Of a stretch of 64,000 nt of DNA, positions 8,983-17,095 are shown in pieces. The notes beneath the pieces were generated by a model. That model saw only the letters and a program-made list of their open reading frames with translations. It did not search any database and was not told where the DNA came from. Source of the stretch: Sphaerochaeta globosa str. Buddy. Its GTDB lineage: Bacteria; Spirochaetota; Spirochaetia; Sphaerochaetales; Sphaerochaetaceae. The translations under genes were made by a program, and so were the position numbers. The stretch spans positions 166,458 through 230,457 of the forward strand of contig NC_015152.1 of the NCBI RefSeq assembly GCF_000190435.1, given 5' to 3'. The first letter of the stretch is position 1, and each line of letters begins with the position of its first letter.

Positions 8983-9772
8983 ACAACCCAAACCGTACGA
9001 CAGGGGAAGGGACAGCATGTGGACCGATCCCTATATCTCCAAGCGGTTGTTGCAAGTGCATCTCGATCCGAATGTCGAAGCTGCAAGCCGTAGTCCAAAG
9101 GCCATTGAGGCCACCCTTGCCTACATCCAGTCGTTGGTGGAAAAACCCGCATCCATACTCGATCTAGGGTGCGGGCCGGGGCTCTATACCCACCAGCTTG
9201 CCATGCGGGGCTACCAGGTCACCGGGATCGACTACTCTGTACGCTCGTTGGACTATGCAAAAGAGAGGCGTGACACAGAGGAATTGTCGATTACGTACCT
9301 GCAGCAGGACTACCGGTCACTACAGCTCGATCAGAAGTACGACCTGATCATGATGATTTACTGTGACTTTGGGGCGTTGATTCCCGAAGAACAAGTAATT
9401 GTTGCCTCTGCGATCAAGCAGAGTCTCAAACCCGGCGGAATTTTTTTGTTTGATGCAATAACCGAAGCGAGTATTGCAGACATGTGCTTCAGCACCTCCT
9501 ATAGCATTGCTGAGAGAGGATTCTATAGTCCCGAGCCCTATCTTTGTTTGGATAAGCAGTTCCATTTTCCTCTCCACCATGCAGTGTTGGACCAGCATTT
9601 GATTCTCTTCGAGGATGGAACATCCCGCCTTTATCGATTCTGGAATCATTACTTTACAACACAACAGATCCAAGCTCTCGGCTTTTCTCACATCACCATG
9701 AAAACAGGGCTGCTGCATGGCAGCGGTCCTTACAACAACGAGAAGGTGGCATTCTATGCAGTACAACCTTAG
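8936..9772 (+). CDS. class I SAM-dependent methyltransferase
   Basis: Motif I is ILDLGCGPGLYT (about residue 74), followed by the acidic motif II GIDYSVRSLDYAKER and motif III YDLIMMIYCDFGAL. This is the Rossmann methyltransferase core; the C-terminal part (from about residue 180) is a beta-rich substrate domain as in UbiE/Tam-like enzymes. Substrate unknown. Its start lies inside the DUF1801 gene, and its 3' end overlaps the GNAT gene, so expression is likely coupled. Confidence 0.85.
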   Translation: MSKDLLNFQALIDETEQPKPYDRGRDSMWTDPYISKRLLQVHLDPNVEAASRSPKAIEATLAYIQSLVEKPASILDLGCGPGLYTHQLAMRGYQVTGIDYSVRSLDYAKERRDTEELSITYLQQDYRSLQLDQKYDLIMMIYCDFGALIPEEQVIVASAIKQSLKPGGIFLFDAITEASIADMCFSTSYSIAERGFYSPEPYLCLDKQFHFPLHHAVLDQHLILFEDGTSRLYRFWNHYFTTQQIQALGFSHITMKTGLLHGSGPYNNEKVAFYAVQP

Positions 9773-10244
9773 GCCGTTACAGAAAGAAGAGTATGGTGTA
9801 CTTGAAGACTTTCTCTACGATGCCATTTTTGTTCCGGACGGAGAAGAACCTCCATTGCGATCAGTATTGCTTGAGCCCTCCATCCAGAACTACTGTAAGG
9901 ACTATGGACGAGATGGGGACTTCTGTTTGGTTGCAGAAACTGAGGGGAATTTGGTAGGTGTAGTTTGGGCAAGAATCCTTGCCGGGCCTGTGAAAGGCTA
10001 TGGCTATGTGGACGATGCAACCCCGGAGTTCGCCATATCGATACAGAAGGAGTATCGCAACAAAGGAATAGGGACTGCCTTGCTTTTGGCACTGTTGGAT
10101 TTGCTGCAAGCGAAAGGATACAAGCAGGCCTCCCTTTCGGTTCAGAAGGAAAATCCTGCAGTAAACCTCTATACACGGGTCGGATTTGCCATCATTGATG
10201 ATAAAGGTGAAGATTATCTGATGCTCTATTCCTTTGCACAGTAG
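9756..10244 (+). CDS. GNAT-family N-acetyltransferase
   Basis: A complete GNAT fold of about 162 residues: the acetyl-CoA loop is in EYRNKGIGTALLLALLDLL (R/Q-x-x-G-x-G/A pattern) and the C-terminal strand-helix is NPAVNLYTRVGFAI. The start was set at MQYNLRPLQKEEY, preceded by GAGAAGGTGG, not at the earlier GTG/ATG in the upstream gene. Overlaps the methyltransferase stop by 17 bp. Target unknown. Confidence 0.85.
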   Translation: MQYNLRPLQKEEYGVLEDFLYDAIFVPDGEEPPLRSVLLEPSIQNYCKDYGRDGDFCLVAETEGNLVGVVWARILAGPVKGYGYVDDATPEFAISIQKEYRNKGIGTALLLALLDLLQAKGYKQASLSVQKENPAVNLYTRVGFAIIDDKGEDYLMLYSFAQ

Positions 10245-10301
10245 CCCGAGCTCTTCTCATACTTGGATTGACACGGTATTGTGTGGAAAAAGGATACCGA
10301 T

Positions 10302-11189
10302 ATGTTTCTGTATACGCTCTCTGTTTTCAGCAAATGGGCCAAATATGTCGGCCTTCTTGCTTTTCTGATTTCCCTCTTCAGTGAACAAGCTCTGTTCTCC
10401 TACCTCACCCTGCTCACCTTGTTCGTGGTGCTGGAGATTGCACTCAATTTCTCTGTGTTCTCCTGTTCGATCGCCATGCTTTTTGGCCTGCTGGTTATTA
10501 GAAAGAGGTATGCTAATAATCTTCCCTCGGTGGAAACCTTTGAGAGTAGTGTACTCTACGACCTCCCCTTCGAGGGAGCTTGGGAAACGGTCAACGGTGG
10601 GTTTACCCCCGAGTATTCCCACTCATGGAACATCCCGGGGCAGCGCTATGCATACGATTTTTTGCTAATGAAACAGGGCCGATCATACTTCGGTGATGCA
10701 CGGAAGGTAGAGAGTTATTATTGCTATGGGAAGCCGATTCTTTCTCCTGCGGACGGGGTGGTGGTAACGGTGCGTAATCGCTCACTCGATAGCCTCATAC
10801 TGGGTAAGGATAGGTTTTTCAGCCGCTCAAGTCATATAGCAGGTAATTATTTGGTAGTGAAGCATGCACAGGGCGAGTATAGCCTTATGGCCCATCTGAA
10901 GAAGGACAGCATCCTGGTGAACGAGGGTGATCATGTTCAGAGGGGCCAAACGCTTGCCCAATGCGGCAATACCGGCAACTCAACCGAGCCCCATCTGCAT
11001 TTCCATCTGCAGAGCGGGCCAAACTTTTATACCAGCGTTGGCCTTCCCCTACGGTTTTCCGGTATAGCACTCAAGCCCTGCGAGCAGTACGCACACATGG
11101 ACAAACGTCCTGTCATGCCTGCTGATAGCATTCCGAAGGGATACATCAGCAGGGGGTATACCGTACAGAATGAGAAGGGGGGACTATGA
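10302..11189 (+). CDS. membrane-anchored M23-type peptidase
   Basis: Two or three hydrophobic helices in the first 75 residues anchor a LytM/M23 domain. The zinc ligands are visible as the H-x(n)-D pair (SHSWNIPGQRYAYDF) and the HLHFH motif, with HVQRGQTLAQCGNTGNS typical of the family. M23 enzymes cut peptide cross-links of peptidoglycan, or of glycine-rich proteins. The ATG start is preferred over a GTG 21 nt upstream because AAAAAGGA sits 7 nt before it. Its stop overlaps the DUF4180 start (ATGA). Confidence 0.8.
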   Translation: MFLYTLSVFSKWAKYVGLLAFLISLFSEQALFSYLTLLTLFVVLEIALNFSVFSCSIAMLFGLLVIRKRYANNLPSVETFESSVLYDLPFEGAWETVNGGFTPEYSHSWNIPGQRYAYDFLLMKQGRSYFGDARKVESYYCYGKPILSPADGVVVTVRNRSLDSLILGKDRFFSRSSHIAGNYLVVKHAQGEYSLMAHLKKDSILVNEGDHVQRGQTLAQCGNTGNSTEPHLHFHLQSGPNFYTSVGLPLRFSGIALKPCEQYAHMDKRPVMPADSIPKGYISRGYTVQNEKGGL

Positions 11190-11548
11190 CCATACGAACG
11201 ATACAGCACAACGCAGTCACTCTTGCCCGTGTAGAAAGTGAAACTGTCCTTATTACCGACACCGAAAGTGCCTTGGATCTTATGGCAACGGTCCAGTATC
11301 AGACACAATCTCGTTGTCTTATTGTAGACAGCAATGCTTTCGATGCACGGTTCTTTGATCTGAAGACCCGCCTAGCCGGCGACATCCTGCAGAAGTTTGT
11401 GACCTACCAGGTTAAGCTTGCCATTATTGGTGATTTTTCAATCTATAGCAGCAAAAGTCTGCAAGACTGTATCCGCGAATCGAACCAGGGCAGGGACATA
11501 TTCTTTGTTCGTGATGAGCGTGAGGCCATTGCAAAACTCTCCCGTTGA
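11186..11548 (+). CDS. DUF4180 domain protein
   Basis: A 120-residue protein with the DUF4180 hallmarks: DTESALDLMATVQYQ, the CLIVDSNAFDARFFDLKTRLAGDILQK core, and KLAIIGDFSIYSSKSLQDCI. It is an alpha/beta fold of unknown function, distantly like STAS-type domains. No signal peptide or catalytic residues can be named. Translation is coupled to the peptidase gene by a 4-bp overlap. Confidence 0.8.
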   Translation: MTIRTIQHNAVTLARVESETVLITDTESALDLMATVQYQTQSRCLIVDSNAFDARFFDLKTRLAGDILQKFVTYQVKLAIIGDFSIYSSKSLQDCIRESNQGRDIFFVRDEREAIAKLSR

Positions 11549-11642
11549 GCAGGTCTTTACAGGGTTCTTCCTACTCGCTACAGTGAGGACGTCGGTAGGA
11601 GTGAAATCGTTTCTCCTAATTCATCCATAGACTAGAGAATAT

Positions 11643-12890
11643 ATGCAAAACACTACATCACCAAAGGTACCTCCACTTCTTACCAAACGGGTGGTCCTTT
11701 TTCTTCTTAGCCAGAACCTTTCCCTATTCGGCTCCTCGGTAGTCGGCTTTGCCATAATCTGGTACATCACCTTGAAAACCTCCTCGGGTATGTACCTGAT
11801 GCTGGCAACCCTGGCACAGATGGTGCCCCATCTTGTAATAAGCCTCTACAGTGGCGTATGGGCTGACCGGCACAGCCGCAAGATTCTGATTATGATAAGC
11901 GATAGCTTCATTGCGATCGCCACCTTGGCGTTGGCCGTCATGTTCTCCCTCGGTTGGGAGTCGATATGGGCCATCCTCGCTGTTTCGGTAATCCGATCCA
12001 TCGGAGGGGGAATTCAGAGTCCCGCAGTGAATGCAATCATACCCCAGTTGGTGCCTGAAGAGCACTTGGTGCGTATCCAAGGCATTAATCAGAGCATCAA
12101 TTCAGCGCTTATGCTCATCTCTCCAGCGGTAGGTGGCATGATGCTCGGCCTCTTTGGATTGGTCTCTACGTTCTATTTGGATGTAGTCACTGCGACCCTT
12201 GCCGTCTTGGTTTTCAGCTTCATCAAAGTTGCCAAACCCAAACGATCGGAAGAGACTCATTCGGTGGTTGCCGATATAAAAATCGGGCTTTCTTATACCC
12301 TCTCGCATCCCATTCTGCGCAACCTTCTGATCTGTTACGGCTTCTCATTCTTTTTGATCACGCCTGCTGCAATCCTCACTCCCTTGCTGGTTGAACGAAC
12401 TTTCGGCAGTGAGGTATGGCGGTTGACGCTCAATGAAATGGTGTGGACCGGGGGTGCCTTGCTTGGGGGCTTATTGGTCTCCCTGAAGGGAAATTTCAAG
12501 AACAAAATCAAGGCAATTGCACTCTCCCTTGTTGCCTTTGGCGCCTGCTTCGCCCTGCTCGGTGTTGCCCCAACGTTTGTGCTCTACCTTATCGTCATGG
12601 GACTTGGCGGGCTTTTTGTTCCCATTATCAACACCGCTGAAATTGTCATGATCCAAGAGATCAGCGACGAGGACAAGCTGGGTCGTGTTTTCTCCATCGT
12701 CCAGATTATCAGTGGAAGCTCCATCCCCTTGGGTATCATGATCTTCGGGCCTTTGGCAGACAGGGTTTCGATTCAACTGCTCTTGGTGATCAGTGGTGTC
12801 CTGTTGGCCGCCGTCGGCCTGCTATATGGTCGTACTTCCTCAAATCAGCAGGTGGTCAAGCAAGCTGAGGTAACCCCGCCGAGCCTGTAA
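11643..12890 (+). CDS. MFS transporter, macrolide-efflux (MefA/EntS-like) type
   Basis: Twelve predicted helices, with the MFS loop motif WADRHSRKILIMISD between helices 2 and 3. The pattern SLFGSSVVGFAIIWYI and SPAVNAIIPQLVPEEHLVRIQGINQS are typical of the MFS_3/EntS/MefA branch that exports siderophores or macrolides. Substrate here unknown. The last 51 bp overlap the convergent M20 peptidase gene, so the two ends share sequence on opposite strands. Confidence 0.85.
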   Translation: MQNTTSPKVPPLLTKRVVLFLLSQNLSLFGSSVVGFAIIWYITLKTSSGMYLMLATLAQMVPHLVISLYSGVWADRHSRKILIMISDSFIAIATLALAVMFSLGWESIWAILAVSVIRSIGGGIQSPAVNAIIPQLVPEEHLVRIQGINQSINSALMLISPAVGGMMLGLFGLVSTFYLDVVTATLAVLVFSFIKVAKPKRSEETHSVVADIKIGLSYTLSHPILRNLLICYGFSFFLITPAAILTPLLVERTFGSEVWRLTLNEMVWTGGALLGGLLVSLKGNFKNKIKAIALSLVAFGACFALLGVAPTFVLYLIVMGLGGLFVPIINTAEIVMIQEISDEDKLGRVFSIVQIISGSSIPLGIMIFGPLADRVSIQLLLVISGVLLAAVGLLYGRTSSNQQVVKQAEVTPPSL

Positions 12891-13991
12891 GAGCTGCTCG
12901 ACAGTACTATATTCATCAACCGTATGCGCAAGCGACTCCTCTGAAGGTCCATAGCCAATGGTCGGGATCCCTGCCTCTGCACAGAAGTGGCTCGCATTGG
13001 TGCAAAAACTGTAGTGGGAGAGAGGGCTTGAGGGAAGCGCCTGCTTGGCCGTCTGCACCAAGGGATGGTCATCGGGGAGTAGCCAGGCGGGGAAGAACCG
13101 TTTGGCATTGATGTGTACACCGGTATAGCAGGTAAGTGTTCCCTCAGCTATCGATACCGAAGCTTGTATAGCAGGATGCTTATCCAGAATCTGTTGGATC
13201 GGAAGGAGAATGGAAGATTCAGTCTCCCCTGGCAGCAACCGGCGGTCGAACGTGACCTTGCAGGATTCTGGAACCACCGAAAGTCCCGGGTAGGGAGCAG
13301 AAATGATGTCGGTCAATACCATAATCCCCTCTCCCAAAATCGGATGATGCGGCGGCTCAAGCGCAAGGACTTCTGCAAGAAGTGTCAGCATGGAATGTAC
13401 TGCATTCACTCCTTGTTGAGGATTGGAGGAGTGACAGCTCTTGCCGAAGGTTTGCAGTACAATCTCAGCACGCCCGCGCTGGCCGCGCTTGATCGTAAGC
13501 GAGGAGGCTTCTCCCACAATGACGACATCGGGCTTGATACGCTTGGTAATCAGGCGTGCTGAGAAGCCCTCAAAACACTCTTCACATACCGTGCAGGAAA
13601 CATGGACCGACCCGCCAAAGTTGCCGTTTGTTTTCTGCTTGAAGTCTGCAGCTGCAATAAGCATGGCACTCAGGGCGCCTTTCATATCACTGGTTCCCCT
13701 CCCATAGAGGAGCCCTCCATCCACCGTACCTTGGTAGGGGTCGTGCCTCCACAACGCAGGATTCTCCACCCCCACCGTATCAATATGGCCATCCATAAGA
13801 ATGCAAGGTCCTTCTTTGTTGCCATAGATGCTGCCGGTAACACTTCCAAAGGCATCGACAAAGATTTCATCAAATCCTAATTGCTGCATGGTTCCTTGGA
13901 TATAGGAGGCTACTTCGCCTTCAGAGCCCGAAAGACTGGGACGCTTGATCAGGTCCTGACAAAGATGGATGAGTTGTTCGTTGGTGTGCAT
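12840..13991 (-). CDS. M20-family amidohydrolase (YgeY/ArgE/DapE-like)
   Basis: Cytoplasmic zinc hydrolase with the M20 metal ligands: H69 and D71 in DGHIDTVG, D102 in GTSDMKG, the glutamate pair in CEECFEG (about residue 137), and a C-terminal histidine in HTVDEY. The segment GEASSLTIKRGQRGRAEI and the SCHSSNPQQGVNAVHSM lid are closest to the YgeY group, which is linked to hydantoin or purine-type ring breakdown in other bacteria. No xdh or selenium genes are nearby, so the substrate is open: acyl-amino acids or dipeptides are equally possible. 383 residues, normal length. Confidence 0.8.
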   Translation of the reverse strand: MHTNEQLIHLCQDLIKRPSLSGSEGEVASYIQGTMQQLGFDEIFVDAFGSVTGSIYGNKEGPCILMDGHIDTVGVENPALWRHDPYQGTVDGGLLYGRGTSDMKGALSAMLIAAADFKQKTNGNFGGSVHVSCTVCEECFEGFSARLITKRIKPDVVIVGEASSLTIKRGQRGRAEIVLQTFGKSCHSSNPQQGVNAVHSMLTLLAEVLALEPPHHPILGEGIMVLTDIISAPYPGLSVVPESCKVTFDRRLLPGETESSILLPIQQILDKHPAIQASVSIAEGTLTCYTGVHINAKRFFPAWLLPDDHPLVQTAKQALPSSPLSHYSFCTNASHFCAEAGIPTIGYGPSEESLAHTVDEYSTVEQLLQARRGYLSLLDHLLI

Positions 13992-14021
13992 GACCCTATG
14001 GTAGGTCAGATAAACAGAAAG

Positions 14022-16859
14022 TCAAGCTTTGTTGAGGACCTTGGTGATAAAGGTCTCAACCAAATTGGGATCAAACTCTGTATTCTTGTTTTCCCTCAAC
14101 GAGAGTATTGCCTCTTCCTCAGTGATGGTACTGCCATGGAGCCGGGGACCTACGAGATCGGCATAGTTGTTTGCAATGGCAAGGATTTGAGCCGTCTGGG
14201 GGATGTCCTCATGCTTTAAGCCTTGGGGATAGCCATTGCCGTCCCAGCGTTCATGGTGGTGCAAAACCGCTTCAGAGAAGGGGGCATACTCACCGACTGA
14301 TCGCAGGATATTGTACCCGATCTCAGCATGGCGCTTGAATTCAAGTGCCTCACTCCGTGTTCTTTCTTTGCTCGATTTTGTGAGAATGGCAGGGTCGATG
14401 GCAATCTTTCCCAAATCATGATAGGTGCCTGCAAGGCGTAATTCCTGAATCTCATGTTCCTGATACCCTAAAGCTTGGGCGAACGAGCCAGCTAGGTCTG
14501 CTACCTTGCGACTGTGCTCCTGTAGGGTGGCATCTTGGCTGAAAAGACGGCCAAGCAGCGAGGATATGACTTGTTTCTTGAACGAAAGGCTGCTGGCAAG
14601 CTTGTTTTGGTACATCACATCTTCTGCCATTTTGAAGGTGTCCTCAAAATGGTTGTCATTCTCATTCTTCACTGCATATCCGAAAGAGACCGAAACCTGG
14701 ATTCCCTTGATATGTTCCTTTTCAAGAGCAGCATTGAGACGCCTGATGATGGCTTGTGCATGGAGGGCATCGGTCTGGGGTAGCAGAAGGACAAACTCGT
14801 CACCGCCGATTCTGCTGATGATATCGTCCTCACGGCACGTCTTACGCATGACCTCGGCGACCTTGCGCAGCAATTCATCGCCTGCTTCATGACCGAAGGC
14901 GTCATTGGTGAGCTTCAGACCATTCACATCGGCTACGACCAAGGTGAGAGGATAGTACGGCTCGCTGTCCACTTCGTGTTTTACCTGGTCGTAGTAGCGG
15001 CGGTTGTTCAGGGTGGTCAAGGAATCGGTAAAACTGAGCGAGAGAATCTCCCGTTGTTTCTTGCGCTGCTCGGTGCTGTCACGGAATACCAAGACTACTC
15101 CGGTAATATTCATTTTTGCATTGAGAATCGGGGCCGCACTGTCGCTGATGTACCGCTCAAAACCATCACGGGCGATGAGGATGGTATCCTCATCAAGTTC
15201 GATGGCTTGTTTCAGCTGGAGAACCTGTTGTACGGGATTGGGAGCCACCTGACGGTCCTTGCCGTTCAGTATTTTGAAGACTTCCTCGAATTTTCTTCCT
15301 CTTGCTTCTTCTGCATCCCAACCGGTAAGCGATTCAGCAGCCTTGTTCATGAATTGAACGTTGCCTTGGGCATCAGTGGAAATAACACCGTCGCCAACGG
15401 AAAGCAAGGTAGTCTCAAAGAGGTTTTTCTCGAAAATAAGCTGTGCTTCAGTTTCTTTCTGATGGGTTATATCGTCGATGATCATGGCAAAGTAGCCTTG
15501 CTTGGGGCAGAATGAGGAGATTCTGAAAAGCCTTCCAAGGCCTGCATTGTACGCCTCGAAGGTCATTGACTCGCCACTTAGGGCAACCTTGCCGTTATAC
15601 TCAAACCAGTACGGCTCAACCTGGTCGATTAGCTCGGTAATTCTCTTACCTACCGATTCCTTGTTTCTTAGTCCAGTCTGCACTTCAAAGTTTTGGTTGA
15701 CCCTGAGGATGCGATAATCGTTGGGTGTCCCGTTCTCATCCAAGAGTATCTGGCAGTAGGCAAAACCTTGGTTCATGCTCTCGAATATTTTTCGGTTTTC
15801 TTCTTCACTTCTCTCAAGGGCTTGGGCGTTCGCAACACGTTTGGAAATATCGGCATGGGTCCCTGTCATAATGAGGGGATTGTGTTGTGCATCCCAGGTT
15901 ATCACCTGACCGCGATCGAGAATCCAAAGCCAATACCCGTCCTTATGTTGCATACGGACGTCGCAGGAGTAGAAGTCAAGCTCGCCGCGGAAATGTTTCT
16001 GCAAGAGATTGAAGGACCGTTCAAAATCTTGGGGTTCGGTAAGGCGCTTGAAGGTCTCAATGGTGACCGGTTCGAGTTCTTCCTTGGTATACCCAAGAAG
16101 GGCCGCCCAGCTCTCGTTGATATGTACCGTACCCGTTACGATATTCCATTCCCAAGTTCCCAGGTTCGAGCCTTTGATGACTGAAGCAAAACGGTCGCGT
16201 GCTGAACGTAATTCACCCTGGTCTCGCTCCTGCTGGCGGCGGTAGCGGTCAAGACGGATTACTGCCCCTCTGCCTGCAAAGAAGGTGATGAGGATGATTA
16301 GTACGGGGCCGAGGAAGGTAAGAATGCGGTCAAGCTCGTACCAGTAATCGACAGCCTTCTGTCGCATTGCCAGCAATGAATACTCGGTTGTTTCAATAGC
16401 GTCGAGAATACTTTCCAGTTCAAGGGAGATGGTTTTTGAAACATCCATGAGATGGGTGAGTTCATCCTGCCCAAAATGGATGGCGACTTCTCCAGTCAGG
16501 TCGTCTCGGAAGGCCAATATCGGCTGCACTGCCTGCTCAATCAAGTCCTTAAACGTAGCTTCCAGAGTTTTGAGTCGCTGTTGTTGTTCCTCGTCATCAC
16601 GGGTGAGAATGCTGAGCTTGATGTGGTGTTGGCTAAAGGAATAGGAACTAACACCGATTTCTTGCAAGTAGCGTCTATCGCCGGTAAGCAAATAGCCGCG
16701 CTCGGCAACTCGTATGTTCTGGAAGGTGCGCATCAGACTCTTGGTTTCAGTAATGACATCATAGGTATGACTAAGCTCACGCGTTGTTTCAATTGCGCGT
16801 GTGGTAAGGGTCATCTTAATGTACCCTATAACTAAGAGGGCTACCAGGATAAGTACCAA
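14022..16859 (-). CDS. CHASE3-PAS3-GGDEF-HD-GYP signalling protein
   Basis: Cyclic-di-GMP enzyme with both synthesis and hydrolysis modules. Domains in order: helix 1; a periplasmic four-helix CHASE3-like domain (about 20-175); helix 2 (about 180-198); three PAS domains (about 222-345, 350-470, 480-600); GGDEF (about 608-760); HD-GYP (about 770-940). The GGDEF site is intact (RIGGDEF, 683-689) and has an RxxD inhibitory site (R676-D679). The HD-GYP part keeps HDLGK, HHHE and DGNGYP, but the usual Ala-Asp of the late motif is Ala-Asn (AIANNYADL). Coordinates use the TTG start; an ATC codon 39 nt upstream has a perfect ribosome site and may be the true start. Confidence 0.88.
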   Translation of the reverse strand: MVLILVALLVIGYIKMTLTTRAIETTRELSHTYDVITETKSLMRTFQNIRVAERGYLLTGDRRYLQEIGVSSYSFSQHHIKLSILTRDDEEQQQRLKTLEATFKDLIEQAVQPILAFRDDLTGEVAIHFGQDELTHLMDVSKTISLELESILDAIETTEYSLLAMRQKAVDYWYELDRILTFLGPVLIILITFFAGRGAVIRLDRYRRQQERDQGELRSARDRFASVIKGSNLGTWEWNIVTGTVHINESWAALLGYTKEELEPVTIETFKRLTEPQDFERSFNLLQKHFRGELDFYSCDVRMQHKDGYWLWILDRGQVITWDAQHNPLIMTGTHADISKRVANAQALERSEEENRKIFESMNQGFAYCQILLDENGTPNDYRILRVNQNFEVQTGLRNKESVGKRITELIDQVEPYWFEYNGKVALSGESMTFEAYNAGLGRLFRISSFCPKQGYFAMIIDDITHQKETEAQLIFEKNLFETTLLSVGDGVISTDAQGNVQFMNKAAESLTGWDAEEARGRKFEEVFKILNGKDRQVAPNPVQQVLQLKQAIELDEDTILIARDGFERYISDSAAPILNAKMNITGVVLVFRDSTEQRKKQREILSLSFTDSLTTLNNRRYYDQVKHEVDSEPYYPLTLVVADVNGLKLTNDAFGHEAGDELLRKVAEVMRKTCREDDIISRIGGDEFVLLLPQTDALHAQAIIRRLNAALEKEHIKGIQVSVSFGYAVKNENDNHFEDTFKMAEDVMYQNKLASSLSFKKQVISSLLGRLFSQDATLQEHSRKVADLAGSFAQALGYQEHEIQELRLAGTYHDLGKIAIDPAILTKSSKERTRSEALEFKRHAEIGYNILRSVGEYAPFSEAVLHHHERWDGNGYPQGLKHEDIPQTAQILAIANNYADLVGPRLHGSTITEEEAILSLRENKNTEFDPNLVETFITKVLNKA

Positions 16860-16898
16860 GCCGATGATGAATCGCCGGGTGATGCTACGCTCTTTGAT

Positions 16899-17040
16899 TG
16901 AGGATTCTCCTTCCTTCTATATATCATACTCATATGAAGGTAGGCATAACAAGAGATTAATCTCCAATTACCTGCTCTTTAACTGGTTATGAAGCGAAAG
17001 GATATTTCTTGTCCTTTTTTTTGGGATATTTTCCAGACAA
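16899..17040. other. leader of the GGDEF/HD-GYP gene
   Basis: Read on the minus strand, GGAAGGAGA lies 8 nt before an in-frame ATC at 16898-16896. Further upstream I see no clear promoter hexamers. Confidence 0.4.
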
Positions 17041-17070
17041 CAAACGAGCTGTTGGAAATCCAACAGCTCG
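17041..17070 (-). terminator. terminator of the sugar-binding protein gene
   Basis: A perfect 11-bp stem (CGAGCTGTTGG with CCAACAGCTCG) with an AAAT loop, followed on the minus strand by TTTGTTG. Confidence 0.75.
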
Positions 17071-17095
17071 TAGGTACAACTACATTACATTCGGT

